A DNA stretch of 64,000 nucleotides, from positions 51,882 through 115,881 of the forward strand of contig CALDSK010000278.1 in the NCBI GenBank assembly GCA_937911865.1, written 5' to 3'. The DNA is from an uncultured Synechococcus sp. (lineage in GTDB: Bacteria > Cyanobacteriota > Cyanobacteriia > Phormidesmidales > Phormidesmidaceae). The notes beneath the pieces were generated by a model. It saw only the letters and a list, made by a program, of their open reading frames with translations. It was not told where the DNA came from and searched no databases. Both the position numbers and the translations under genes were made by a program. Positions 9,325-20,200 of this stretch are shown here, piece after piece; position 1 is the first letter of the stretch, and the number at the start of each line of letters is the position of its first letter.

Positions 9325-12300
9325 GTACGATTCAAGACATCTATGAACTCTCCCCGATGCAGCAGGGCATGCTATTTCATGCGCTGTATTCTCCAAGCTC
9401 AGGCATGTACTTTGAGCAGCGGCATTGCCTTTTAGAAGGTACGCTGAACACTCAAGCCTTCAAGCGGGCCTGGCAGCAGGTGTGCGATCGCTACGACGTT
9501 CTACGCAGTGAGTTTTACTGGCAAGAAACCGATAAGCCGCTACAGGTCGTACGCGAAACTGTTCAGCTGCTCTGGGTAGAAGAAGATTGGCAACCACTTA
9601 GCAGTCAGCAGCAAAGTGAAAAACTCAACGCTTTTTTGCGCTTAGAGCAGGCAAAAGGATTCCAGCTGGATCTAGCGCCACTGATGCGCTGTGGACTGTT
9701 TCAGCTAGGCGAGAATCGCTATCGGTTCGTGTGGAGCTACCACCATTTGCTGATGGACGGCTGGTGCAATGGCGTTCTGATTAAAGAGGTTCTATCGCTT
9801 TATAAATCGGCTCTTAAAGAGGATCACACAGAGCCGCCAAAAGAATGGATAAAAGAACAGTCTTCACTGCCACCCGTTAAGCCCTATCGGGACTATATCG
9901 TCTGGCTACAGCAGCAGGATAGTCACGCTGCTGAGCGCTACTGGCGTGAGACATTAAGGGGCTTTGAATCGCCTACGCCACTGGGTATTGACCGGATAGA
10001 GGCAAACGCTGCTGGCGCTGAAGGCTCAGCTACCCATGAAGAACAAAACTGTTTCCTGTCGGCAGCCTTTTCCGCAAATTTGCAAACGTTTGCAAAACAA
10101 TCGCGGCTGACATTGAATACTCTTTGTCAGGGCGCTTGGGCAGCTGTGCTTAGTCAATATAGCGGTTTGTCAGATGTGGTGTTTGGCATTACGGTATCTG
10201 GGCGTCCGCCAGAGCTATCGGGCGTGGCATCGATGGTGGGACTGTTTATAAACACTGTGCCGCTGCGGGTAAGGCTGGATAATAAGACTATTGTGCTGCC
10301 CTGGTTACAGGCGCTTCAGCAGGCGCAGCGTGATCGCGAAACCTACAGCTACAGCCTACTGAGCGACGTACAGACTTGGAGCGACGTCTCCAATGGCGTC
10401 CCTCTGTTTGAAAGCCTGTTAGTTTTTGAAAACTACCCGATTTCAATCGAAGCGGCCACTAATAGCCTAGATATAGACCTATCGCTGAAAGACGCGCAGG
10501 GATACGAAAAAAACAACTATCCACTCACCCTGGTTATCATTCCTGGTGAAAGCATCCAACTCAGCTTACGCTACGACACCCAGCGAATTTCTCAAGCGAT
10601 CGCGACTCGTTTGGTAATGCATCTAGAGTCTGTTCTCAGGCAGTTTTGTGAAAATCCTCAGCAGCTTATTGGTGAAATTTCACTACTAACAGAAACAGAA
10701 AAACAGCAATTAAACGAACTTTCAAAAGGGAAGGCGGTCGAAATTCCGCTCGATTGCGTGCAGCAGCAATTTGAAAAGCAGGTCTATAAGGCGCCCGATG
10801 CTACAGCGATTACATTTACGGCAGCAGACGCTGAAAGCTTGGTAGACCTAAGCTATCAACAGCTCAACTGGCGAGCAAACAACATCGCTCACTATTTAGA
10901 AGCGCAAGGCGCACTGAGGGGAACTCGTATAGGCCTTTGCTTAGAACGCTCGGTCGATATGGTCGCTAGCCTGCTGGCGATTTTAAAGGTTGGTGCGGTT
11001 TACGTTCCACTCGATCCTGACCATCCTGCTGAGCGAACTCACTACATTATTCAAGACGCTCAGATAGAGCTACTGATAACAGCAAGCACTCTGTTTGGAC
11101 AGATGCCTGCTAAGACTGGCGCTGATAAGACTGGTGCTAAGGTACTGTGCCTGGATGAGCGTTCAACCGAAATCAGCGCTCAATCATCGAAAAACTGTCT
11201 GATTGTTCCTGATCCGGATGATGTTGTATACATTCTCTACACCAGCGGTAGCACGGGCCAGCCAAAAGGTATTCCTATTTGTCATCGTAGTCTGACTAAC
11301 TTTCTCGCTTCGATGGTAACAGTTTCGGGGATTACCGCCGAAGATAAGCTGCTGGCCGTAACAACGTTAGGATTCGACATTGCGACCCTAGAAATATTTC
11401 TACCAATCACAACGGGTGCTCAGCTGGTACTGTCTGCCGCTGAGACAACGGTAGATGGAGAACAGCTATCACACCAGCTAACAGCTCACGCTATCACAAT
11501 CATGCAGGCTACACCTGCCACCTGGAGATTGTTGCTGAATGCAGGCTGGCAAGGTCACCCACAGTTGAGAATACTCTGTGGGGGCGAGGCTTTAGACCTT
11601 GCGCTGGCTCAACAGCTATTTCTCTGTGGCAGCGAATTGTGGAATCTGTATGGTCCAACTGAAACAACTATTTGGTCTGGGGTCTGGAAGATCGATGAAA
11701 AAACTCTAGAACAGAGTAGTATCCCTATCGGTGTACCGATTGACAACACTCAGTTTTACGTTTTAGATCGGCAGCAGCGTCAAGTTCCGATAGGTGTCGC
11801 CGGAGAGCTGTATATTGCCGGAGCTGGGCTTAGCCAGGGGTATTGGCAGCGGCCTGCACTGACCGCTGCTAGCTTTGTTGAAGTCGCTGGTCTAGGCAGG
11901 CTTTACAGGACGGGCGATCGCGTTCGCTACCGTGAAAACGGTGCGCTTGATTATTTGGGTAGGTTAGACAACCAAGTGAAGCTGCGCGGTTTCCGCATTG
12001 AGCTAAGCGCTGTAGAAGCTTGTCTATGTCAGCACGCCAGCGTTGAGCAAGCCGTTGTTGTCGTTTCAGCAGAAGAGAATCCTCGCCTGCTGGCGTATCT
12101 GACAGTCGCTGACGAAAGAACTCAGATGCTTATTTGCGAACTACGTCAGCAGCTCGCCCAGCGGTTACCTTCGTACATGCTGCCGAGTCATTATGCTGTT
12201 TTGGACGCCTTTCCGCTAACCCCAAACGGCAAAATTAACAGGCGTGCGCTCTCATCGTTGGAGTTGATCAATAACAATGTTACGTCCAAAGGACAATCGC

Positions 12301-15300
12301 CCCGTACCCCAGATGAAAAGCTGATTGCTGGAATCTGGACAGATATTCTCGGGGTAGAAGAGATTAGCCTGAGCGATCATTTCTTTGAGCTAGGTGGGCA
12401 TTCGCTGCTAGCGACTCGGGTTATTTCTCAGGTACGTCAGATTTTTGAAACAGAGGTGTCGCTGCGATCGCTCTTTGAAAATCCGATTCTCTCTGACTTT
12501 GTTACAACTGTTCAAAGCAGCCAGCAAAATAGTGTCCGGATGCTTCCTAGCATCGCTCGCACAGACAGGCTAGTGCTCTCTTATGCGCAGCAGCGGCAGT
12601 GGCTGATGTCGCAGATGGAGCCTGACAGTACCGCCTATAATATTCCTATCGCCGTTCAGCTCAAGGGCGCGCTTTCAATCGCCAGCTTACGCCAGAGTCT
12701 TGTTCAGGTGGCCCGCCGTCACGACACCTTAAGAACGGTTTATCCTGCTGTCGAAGGCATCGGTCAACCTGCTATTAAAGAAGCAGCTTTTATCGATTTA
12801 GACTTTCTAGATTTAGTGGATCTGATCCATTTGAGCGAGAAAGAACAGCGTGCTGACGTTACTCGCTATATTGAACAGCAGGCTCAGCAGCCGTTTGATT
12901 TAGCACAAGGACCGCTGTGGCGATCGCAGCTTCTTCGGCTGAGCGATCGCGACTATATTCTCACCATCACGCTCCATCACATTATTACAGACGGCTGGTC
13001 AATGAGTCTTCTGCTCAAAGAACTCACCGCCTACTACCGGGCACATCAGCTGAATCAAAACCTTGATGAAGTCTTTTCATCTTTACCCATACGCTACACA
13101 GATTATGCTGCCTGGCAAAGAACGCTGGACCTTAGCGCACAGGTAACCTACTGGAAGCACCAGCTTAGCGGCATTGCGCCTTTACTCGCACTGCCGACCG
13201 ACTATCCTCGTTCGGCTAGCGTCTCTTCAGCAGGTGCTACCTACGAGCTGCGGCTGTCAAAGCGAGAAACAGCCGCTCTCCAGCGTTTCAGTCAGCGCAA
13301 CAACGTCACGCTATTTATGACCCTGCTGACCGCTTTCAATGCGCTGCTCTATCGGTATAGCGGCCTAGATGATATTGCTATTGGTACGCCTATCGCCAAC
13401 CGGCAGAGGGCCGAGTTAGAAGGTTTAATTGGTCTGTTTGTAAATACGCTAGTTATTCGTGCGCAGATACAGAACAATCCTCGATTGGTTGATCTGCTCG
13501 CCCAGCTGCGTAAGACGACTTTAGAGGCCTATGCGCATCAAGACCTGCCGTTTGAACAGCTGATTGACGCGTTAGACGTTCCGCGCAGCTGTAGCCATAC
13601 GCCGCTTGTTCAGGTAATGTTTGCGCTGCAAGACGTGCCACAGGCTAATGAAACCGATATGGACGGCGATTTGGTCTGGGCACCGCTAGCTATCGACAGC
13701 GCCACGCCTAAATTTGACCTGACGCTAGATATGAAAGAGACCGAAAGGGGGCTGGTCGGTCAGTGGGAGTATCGAGCCGATTTGTTTAGTGCTGAAACGA
13801 TTCATCAGATGGCAGGTCATTTTCGCACCATCCTAAAATCGCTGCCAGATAGCGGAGATTGCAGGCTATCGGACCTGCCAATGCTCTCCCGGCAGGATAT
13901 AAAACAGCTGCGAGGTCAAAAAACAGACGCTACCGCCGAGCCATTAACAACGAAGTTCATTCATCAGCTGTTCGAGCAACAGGCTGCCGCGACACCAGAT
14001 GCCATTGCCTTGTGTTTTGAGCAGGGCCAGCTGTCTTACCAAACGCTAAATCAGCGGGCAAATCAGTTAGCTCATTACCTGTGTCAGCAGGGCGTTGTTG
14101 CTCAGACGCCTGTGGGTTTGTGGGCAACGCGATCGCCCCAAACTATTGTCGCCATTCTTGCTATCTTAAAAGCGGGTGGCGTTTATGTTCCGCTAGATCC
14201 TCACTATCCGCTAGAGCGGTTGCAGTGGATGGTCGCCGATACGAATGTAGCTGTGCTCGTAGCGCCAGATAACGCTCTAGATGACACTAATGCTGCGATT
14301 CCCCTTGAAATAAAGAACAGTATCTCTGTTATTAGCTTAGATCTTGCGGCCAGCCAAATTGAAGAGATGCCCAGTGTTAATCTCACAGCTAATCTCACAG
14401 CTAATCTTTCAGGCAATCTCTCACAGTCTGTTCTTGCTGCGTCAACCTCGCTAGCGTATATTCTCTACACTTCAGGTTCTACAGGTCGTCCTAAAGGCGT
14501 TTGTGTAACTCATCAGGGCGTTACCCGGCTTGTTGTTCATCAAGACTACGTGAGCCTGGGCGCTACCGATGTTTTGCTACAGGCTGCCCCGCTCACCTTT
14601 GATGCTTCTACGTTTGAAATTTGGGGCGCACTGCTCAACGGCGGTAAGCTTGTTTTGATGCCTGAGTCTGCGCCTTCACTAGAGGCGTTGGGGCAAGCTA
14701 TTGTGTCTTACCAAGTTACTACGCTCTGGCTGACATCAGGACTATTTAACCTGATGGTAGACGAACAGTTAGAGAGTCTTGCCTCTGTCCGTCAGCTGCT
14801 GGCTGGCGGCGACGTGCTTTCTGCTATCCACGTAAAAAAGGCGTTCTCAGCACTCAAAAATACCAAGATTATCAACGGCTATGGGCCGACAGAAGGAACG
14901 ACGTTCACCTGCTGTCGTACTATTACCGCCGCGGATCTTAACTCAAAGGCTACTGCTACCATACCGATTGGTCATCCGCTCAGGCATACGCAGGTGTACG
15001 TATTGGACGCGGATCAACAGCTGGTACCCCCTGGTGTTCCAGGCGAGCTGTACATTGGTGGAGCGGGTATAGCGAGAGGCTACCTAAATCGGCCTGCGCT
15101 AACGGCTGAGCGGTTTGTACCCAACCCGTTTTACGATGTTCGCCAGCCGGTGGACGGTGAATGTTTTTATCTGTATAAAACGGGCGATCGCGTGCGCTAT
15201 CGAACGGACGGTGCGCTGGAATATCTGGGTCGCCTAGATCAACAGGTAAAAATTCGCGGCTTCCGTATCGAGCCAGGAGAAATTGAAACCGTCCTAGCTA

Positions 15301-17294
15301 ACCACCCTGATATCGGCAAGGTCGCTGTTGTTGTCTGTGGAAAGGCCGCGGATGAAAAAAGACTAGTTGCTTATTTAGAACCCGCCGCAGAGACCGATTT
15401 AGAGTCACTGTCAACGCTAGAACTTAGACAGTTTTTGCTAAGTCAACTACCCGACTACATGGTGCCAACCAAGTTTGTATGGATTGACGCGCTCCCGCTT
15501 ACTGCCAATGGTAAGGTCGATAAGAGAGCTTTACCCGCACCGCAATGGGAGGTTGACGACAGAGCATTGGCGGCCGCTAGCAGCCCAGCAGAAAAGATAC
15601 TAGTCGATATATTTTTAGGTTTGCTACCTGTCGATTCAATTAGCATTGACGACAACTTTTTTGATCTGGGCGGCGATTCTATTGTAGCTATGCAAATTGT
15701 CAGTAAGGCTGCTCAAGCAGGCCTGACGATTACACCCAAACAGCTGTTCGAGCATCAAACTATCGCCGAACTCGCAGCAGTCGCCAAATCAGGCACTCAA
15801 ACATTAGGCATTCAACCTCGGCCATCTCAAGCACTAGCCACTGGAGAAGTCCCCCTGTCTCCGATTCAACACTGGTTCTTTGAACAAAATTTGAACAAAC
15901 CGGCGCACTTTAATCAGTCGGTGACGCTGGCGTTACCAGATGAGTTCGATCGGCATGCATTAGAAGTTGCGATCGCACATCTTTACAGCCACCATGACGC
16001 GCTTAGACTCAGATTCTCGCGTCAAAAAAACGGCTGGCAGCAAGCCTATTCACCCTTAACAACACCCCCCAAAATACAGTGGCACGATCTAGCGCAGCTG
16101 CCTTTGATAGAACAGAACAGAACGATAGAACAGCAGGTTAAAACCTCGCAAGCGTCCTTAAACCTCACAGATGGTTCCTTGGTCAACCTCAGCGGTTTTG
16201 ACTGTGGCCTGGTTCAGCCTAGCCAGCTGTTCATTACAATTCATCACCTGGCTGTAGATGGTGTTTCCTGGCGAATACTGCTCGCGGACCTGCAGCAGAT
16301 CTACCATCAGGCTACTCTTGGAGAGGACATTCAGCTTGCGCCCAAAACCCACAGCTATCAGCGGTGGGCAGAGGCGTTATTGCAAAGGGCTAGCACTCCA
16401 GAGATAGCGTCTGATATTGAGTACTGGCAGGCAATCTCCCAGCGATCGCACGCTCAGCTCCCCCAAGAGAAAACAACAGAAGGTAACACTGTAGGAAGCA
16501 GCAGAACAATTCAAGCATCTCTTTCAACAGAGCTAACTGCACTGCTTCTAAAAACAGTACCTGCTATTTATAACGCCGACATTACAGAGGTGCTGCTAAC
16601 TGCTTTTGTACAGACGCTGAGTGCTTGGACAAGCAGTGACACTGTTTTAATCGACCTTGAAAGCCACGGGCGGTTTTCGACAGAACTAGAACTCTCTCGT
16701 ACCGTAGGCTGGTTTACTATGCTCTATCCTGTTGTGATATCGCTTGATGGTGAGCAATCCATAGCCGATACTATAAAAGCTACCAAGCGTCAGCTAAGAG
16801 CCGTTCCCAACCAGGGTGTGAGCTATGGGCTGCTACGATACAAGCATCAGCGTTCGATAGCTGTCAATCCGCAGGTCAGCTTTAACTATCTAGGTCAGCT
16901 AGATACCTTCGGTCCAGACGCTTTTGGGCCAGACACCCCTGAACAGGCTGCGTTCAAAAGACTGGTGTCAAAAGGACACAACCAGGCAACAGAAAACATC
17001 CGACCTCATCTGTTGGACTTTAACAGCTCGGTAGAAGCAAACCAGCTGACTGTGGAATGGACATTCAGCTATCACTATCATTTACCTGATACCATCACTC
17101 AGCTGTCGGAACAGTTTATTGCTAAGCTGAGCGCCATCATTGAAGATTGCTCTCAGCAGGAGACGGCACAGCATGTACCTGATGATTTTTCTCTAGTGCA
17201 GCTTGATCAAAGCGCGCTTGACTCTGTGCTTGAGCAGGCTAGCTTTGTGACCGCCAGCTCAGGGGTTACCTCATCAGAGGAGGTGCCTAGATGA
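9321..17294 (+). CDS. NRPS bimodule C-A-PCP-C-A-PCP-E, predicted Gly then D-Val
   Basis: A 2657-residue synthetase. The first C domain begins IQDIYELSPMQQGMLFHA, the DCL form that accepts the D-residue from the upstream epimerase, with HHLLMDGW at about 141. A1 pocket residues read D-I-L-Q-L-G-L-I-W-K, the classical Gly pocket; PCP1 Ser is at about 1028 (GGHSL). The second C domain is LCL-like, with HHIITDGWS at about 1219. A2 reads D-A-F-W-L-G-G-T-F-K, a Val pocket; PCP2 is GGDSI (Ser about 2120). The E domain has HHLAVDGVSW at about 2308 and LESHGR...RTVGWFT. It would add Gly and D-Val. It overlaps both neighbours by 4 bp (ATGA). Three small in-frame repeats lie in loops (11112-11141, 14379-14426, 16908-16937). 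Confidence 0.95.
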   Translation: MSTIQDIYELSPMQQGMLFHALYSPSSGMYFEQRHCLLEGTLNTQAFKRAWQQVCDRYDVLRSEFYWQETDKPLQVVRETVQLLWVEEDWQPLSSQQQSEKLNAFLRLEQAKGFQLDLAPLMRCGLFQLGENRYRFVWSYHHLLMDGWCNGVLIKEVLSLYKSALKEDHTEPPKEWIKEQSSLPPVKPYRDYIVWLQQQDSHAAERYWRETLRGFESPTPLGIDRIEANAAGAEGSATHEEQNCFLSAAFSANLQTFAKQSRLTLNTLCQGAWAAVLSQYSGLSDVVFGITVSGRPPELSGVASMVGLFINTVPLRVRLDNKTIVLPWLQALQQAQRDRETYSYSLLSDVQTWSDVSNGVPLFESLLVFENYPISIEAATNSLDIDLSLKDAQGYEKNNYPLTLVIIPGESIQLSLRYDTQRISQAIATRLVMHLESVLRQFCENPQQLIGEISLLTETEKQQLNELSKGKAVEIPLDCVQQQFEKQVYKAPDATAITFTAADAESLVDLSYQQLNWRANNIAHYLEAQGALRGTRIGLCLERSVDMVASLLAILKVGAVYVPLDPDHPAERTHYIIQDAQIELLITASTLFGQMPAKTGADKTGAKVLCLDERSTEISAQSSKNCLIVPDPDDVVYILYTSGSTGQPKGIPICHRSLTNFLASMVTVSGITAEDKLLAVTTLGFDIATLEIFLPITTGAQLVLSAAETTVDGEQLSHQLTAHAITIMQATPATWRLLLNAGWQGHPQLRILCGGEALDLALAQQLFLCGSELWNLYGPTETTIWSGVWKIDEKTLEQSSIPIGVPIDNTQFYVLDRQQRQVPIGVAGELYIAGAGLSQGYWQRPALTAASFVEVAGLGRLYRTGDRVRYRENGALDYLGRLDNQVKLRGFRIELSAVEACLCQHASVEQAVVVVSAEENPRLLAYLTVADERTQMLICELRQQLAQRLPSYMLPSHYAVLDAFPLTPNGKINRRALSSLELINNNVTSKGQSPRTPDEKLIAGIWTDILGVEEISLSDHFFELGGHSLLATRVISQVRQIFETEVSLRSLFENPILSDFVTTVQSSQQNSVRMLPSIARTDRLVLSYAQQRQWLMSQMEPDSTAYNIPIAVQLKGALSIASLRQSLVQVARRHDTLRTVYPAVEGIGQPAIKEAAFIDLDFLDLVDLIHLSEKEQRADVTRYIEQQAQQPFDLAQGPLWRSQLLRLSDRDYILTITLHHIITDGWSMSLLLKELTAYYRAHQLNQNLDEVFSSLPIRYTDYAAWQRTLDLSAQVTYWKHQLSGIAPLLALPTDYPRSASVSSAGATYELRLSKRETAALQRFSQRNNVTLFMTLLTAFNALLYRYSGLDDIAIGTPIANRQRAELEGLIGLFVNTLVIRAQIQNNPRLVDLLAQLRKTTLEAYAHQDLPFEQLIDALDVPRSCSHTPLVQVMFALQDVPQANETDMDGDLVWAPLAIDSATPKFDLTLDMKETERGLVGQWEYRADLFSAETIHQMAGHFRTILKSLPDSGDCRLSDLPMLSRQDIKQLRGQKTDATAEPLTTKFIHQLFEQQAAATPDAIALCFEQGQLSYQTLNQRANQLAHYLCQQGVVAQTPVGLWATRSPQTIVAILAILKAGGVYVPLDPHYPLERLQWMVADTNVAVLVAPDNALDDTNAAIPLEIKNSISVISLDLAASQIEEMPSVNLTANLTANLSGNLSQSVLAASTSLAYILYTSGSTGRPKGVCVTHQGVTRLVVHQDYVSLGATDVLLQAAPLTFDASTFEIWGALLNGGKLVLMPESAPSLEALGQAIVSYQVTTLWLTSGLFNLMVDEQLESLASVRQLLAGGDVLSAIHVKKAFSALKNTKIINGYGPTEGTTFTCCRTITAADLNSKATATIPIGHPLRHTQVYVLDADQQLVPPGVPGELYIGGAGIARGYLNRPALTAERFVPNPFYDVRQPVDGECFYLYKTGDRVRYRTDGALEYLGRLDQQVKIRGFRIEPGEIETVLANHPDIGKVAVVVCGKAADEKRLVAYLEPAAETDLESLSTLELRQFLLSQLPDYMVPTKFVWIDALPLTANGKVDKRALPAPQWEVDDRALAAASSPAEKILVDIFLGLLPVDSISIDDNFFDLGGDSIVAMQIVSKAAQAGLTITPKQLFEHQTIAELAAVAKSGTQTLGIQPRPSQALATGEVPLSPIQHWFFEQNLNKPAHFNQSVTLALPDEFDRHALEVAIAHLYSHHDALRLRFSRQKNGWQQAYSPLTTPPKIQWHDLAQLPLIEQNRTIEQQVKTSQASLNLTDGSLVNLSGFDCGLVQPSQLFITIHHLAVDGVSWRILLADLQQIYHQATLGEDIQLAPKTHSYQRWAEALLQRASTPEIASDIEYWQAISQRSHAQLPQEKTTEGNTVGSSRTIQASLSTELTALLLKTVPAIYNADITEVLLTAFVQTLSAWTSSDTVLIDLESHGRFSTELELSRTVGWFTMLYPVVISLDGEQSIADTIKATKRQLRAVPNQGVSYGLLRYKHQRSIAVNPQVSFNYLGQLDTFGPDAFGPDTPEQAAFKRLVSKGHNQATENIRPHLLDFNSSVEANQLTVEWTFSYHYHLPDTITQLSEQFIAKLSAIIEDCSQQETAQHVPDDFSLVQLDQSALDSVLEQASFVTASSGVTSSEEVPR
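14379..14426 (+). repeat. In-frame 12-bp tandem repeat (NLTA/NLSG)
   Basis: AATCTCACAGCT is repeated exactly twice (14379-14402) and followed by two diverged copies. It encodes NLTANLTANLSGNLS in a loop of the Val adenylation domain just before the A3 motif. Frame is kept. Confidence 0.85.
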
Positions 17295-20200
17295 CAACAA
17301 CAGTAGACACGAAAACAGTAGACACGAAAACAGTAGACACGAAGGCTACAGGGAAAAAACAGACCGTTCAAGACATTTACCCACTTTCTCCGACACAGCA
17401 GGGATTGCTATTTCACAGCTTGCATGATGAATCACAGGTGGGTTCGTACCTCGTACAGGTTAGCTTTACGCTCAAAGGTGAGCTAAACCATGCGGCGTTT
17501 AATCAAGCCTGGCAGCAGCTAGTTGACCGCCATACTATTCTACGCACCGCCTTTGTGTGGAACAACCTCAAGGCGCCCGTGCAGGTAGTGGGTAAACAGG
17601 CTAGCCTGCCCATCTCTTGGCACGACTGGAAAGCTGTTGCAGCTAAAGCCCAAAAAGAACAGCTTTCAACGCTAGTAGACAGTGATCGCGCTCAAGGCTT
17701 CAATCTTTCCAACGCACCCTTAATGCGCATCAACGCGATTCAACTTGGTGCTTGCCACTATCGCATTTTGTGGACGTACCATCACATTCTGCTAGACGGC
17801 TGGTCGTTGCCCTTGCTCCTAAAAGAGTGGATCGTTTGCTACCAAGCCGCCTGTGGTCACTCTGTGCAGACATCTGTGCAAACATCTGTGCAGACAAGAG
17901 AGACGGCCTTGAGCGAACCCTATCCCTATCGTGACTACATCGCTTGGCTCCAACAGCAGAATCTCTCTACGGCTAGGCAGTTCTGGCAGCAGCAGCTGTC
18001 AGAACTGACCGCACCGACACCACTTGGTATAGACCGCTCTCAAGCTAAAGCAGCTCGCAGCGAAGATCAACCAACATTCGAAGAACAACATTACGCTTTG
18101 TCAGCGGAACTCACCACACAGCTAAAGTCTTTTGCTCGAAAAAATCGAGTTACGCTGAGTACGCTAGTTCAGGCCGCTTGGGCAAAAGTGCTGAGCGTTT
18201 ATAGCGGTGAGCCTGCGGTGCTCTATGGCTTAGCCCGCGCAGGTAGACCGAGCAGCCTACCTTACGCTGAGCAGCGAATAGGATTGTTTATCAACACGCT
18301 GCCTATGTGGGTTAGTGTCCTTGAAGAGAATGAAAAGGGGATGGTTCCCTGGCTCCAAGCCATTCAAGCTCAGCAACTTAGCCAACAAGCTTACGAGTAT
18401 ATTCCGTTAACCCAGGTTCAAGACGTCAGCCGCATTTCCAGGCAGTCTTCTCTGTTTGACAGCGTAGTTGTTTTTGAGAACTATCCATTATCATTTATTC
18501 GTGATACTGCAGCGTTAGATCTGTGCTTAGATCTATGCAACGTTTCTATCACAGAACAAACTCACTATCCGCTGACGCTATTTGCTGTAGCTACGGAAAC
18601 GTTAGATTTTAAGGCTCTGTACGATGCTCAACGATTAGGTGAAAAAGCAATTGTTCGACTGCTAGGTCATATGCACAGAGTTCTACAGTCCATGGTCAGC
18701 TGTCATAGCCAGAGCCCGGCTGATATTAATATTTTGTCGGCTGATGAGAGTCAGCAGTTAATAGACTACGGAAAAGGCCCTAAGGTTGAGGGCTATGGCC
18801 AACGGGTGCAAGACGCGATCGCCCAGCAGGCACAGATCAGCCCAAGCGCCACAGCTGTTGTTTTTGAAGGTGAAAAAGTCAGCTATTGCCAGCTCAACAC
18901 TCGCGCCAATCAGCTCGCTCACTACTTGAAACAGAAAGGAATTACGCCTGGCATACCCGTTGGGCTATGCGTAGAGCGCTCTGTAGATATGGTTGTGCTG
19001 CTGCTGGCAATTCTTAAAGCAGGCTGTGCATATGTGCCTTTAGATTCCACCTATCCTGCTGCCCGGCTACACCACATTGTTAACGACGCAGGCCTTAGCT
19101 GGATCATCTGTCATCAGCCAACGGTTGATGCGATAAAAGCAACCAAAGAGCTTGCTTTTCAGCAGATAGACATTAGCCAGGCAGTAGATGAGATTGCTAG
19201 TCAGCCTACTTCGGACCTAAACATAGTCACCGCTGCTACAAATCTCGCCTACCTTATCTACACCAGCGGTAGTACAGGAAAGCCCAAGGGCGTACCCATC
19301 GCTCATCAAAGCCTGAGTAACCTGCTCACAGCTATGTCTACCCGACTGCAGATTAGGCCTAGTGATACTTTTATGGCAGTGACAACCATTGCCTTTGATA
19401 TTGCGGCGCTAGAGCTGTTTTTGCCTTTGATATCGGGTGCTTGCCTATTGCTTGCCAGTGCAGAAACCGTGCGCAACAGTCATCAGCTGATTGCCTATGT
19501 CGATACCTATGGCGTAGATTTTATGCAGGCAACGCCTGCGACCTGGAGACTGTTGCTGAGCAGCGGCTGGGCAGGTCAAACCGGACTAAAAATTCTCTGT
19601 GGCGGTGAAGCGTTAGACGTGAGTCTTGCAAAAAGTCTCTTAGACTGTGGTGAAGAGGTTTGGAACCTGTACGGCCCTACAGAAACCACTATTTGGTCGA
19701 GTGCATTAGCGCTCTCTAACGATCTAATCGATGATGGTCATGTCCCGATAGGTCACCCAATAGACAATACCGAATTCCACGTTCTGGATCGGCAGAAGAA
19801 CGCTGTTCCTATTGGGGTTGAGGGAGAGCTGTATATTGGCGGTGTAGGCTTAAGCCCGGGGTATTGGAATAGAGAGAAGTTAACGGCAGAGCGGTTTGCT
19901 GCTGGGCTGTATAAAACGGGCGATCGCGTTCGCTATCGCGAAGACGGCACACTAGAGTATCTGGGCCGTTTTGACTATCAAACTAAGCTGCGCGGCTACC
20001 GTATTGAACTTGGTGAAGTGGAAAGCGCGATTACACGTCACCCCCATGTCGATCAAGCTGTTGTTGTTGTGCAAGGTGACAACGCTCAGACGCAACAGCT
20101 GGTAGCCTATGTGGTGCTTACTGATAGAGAGAAGCCGGCGACTGGGAAGCCGAAGCAGACGGTGGTTCAAGAAGTGCGATCGCAGCTCACATGCCAACTG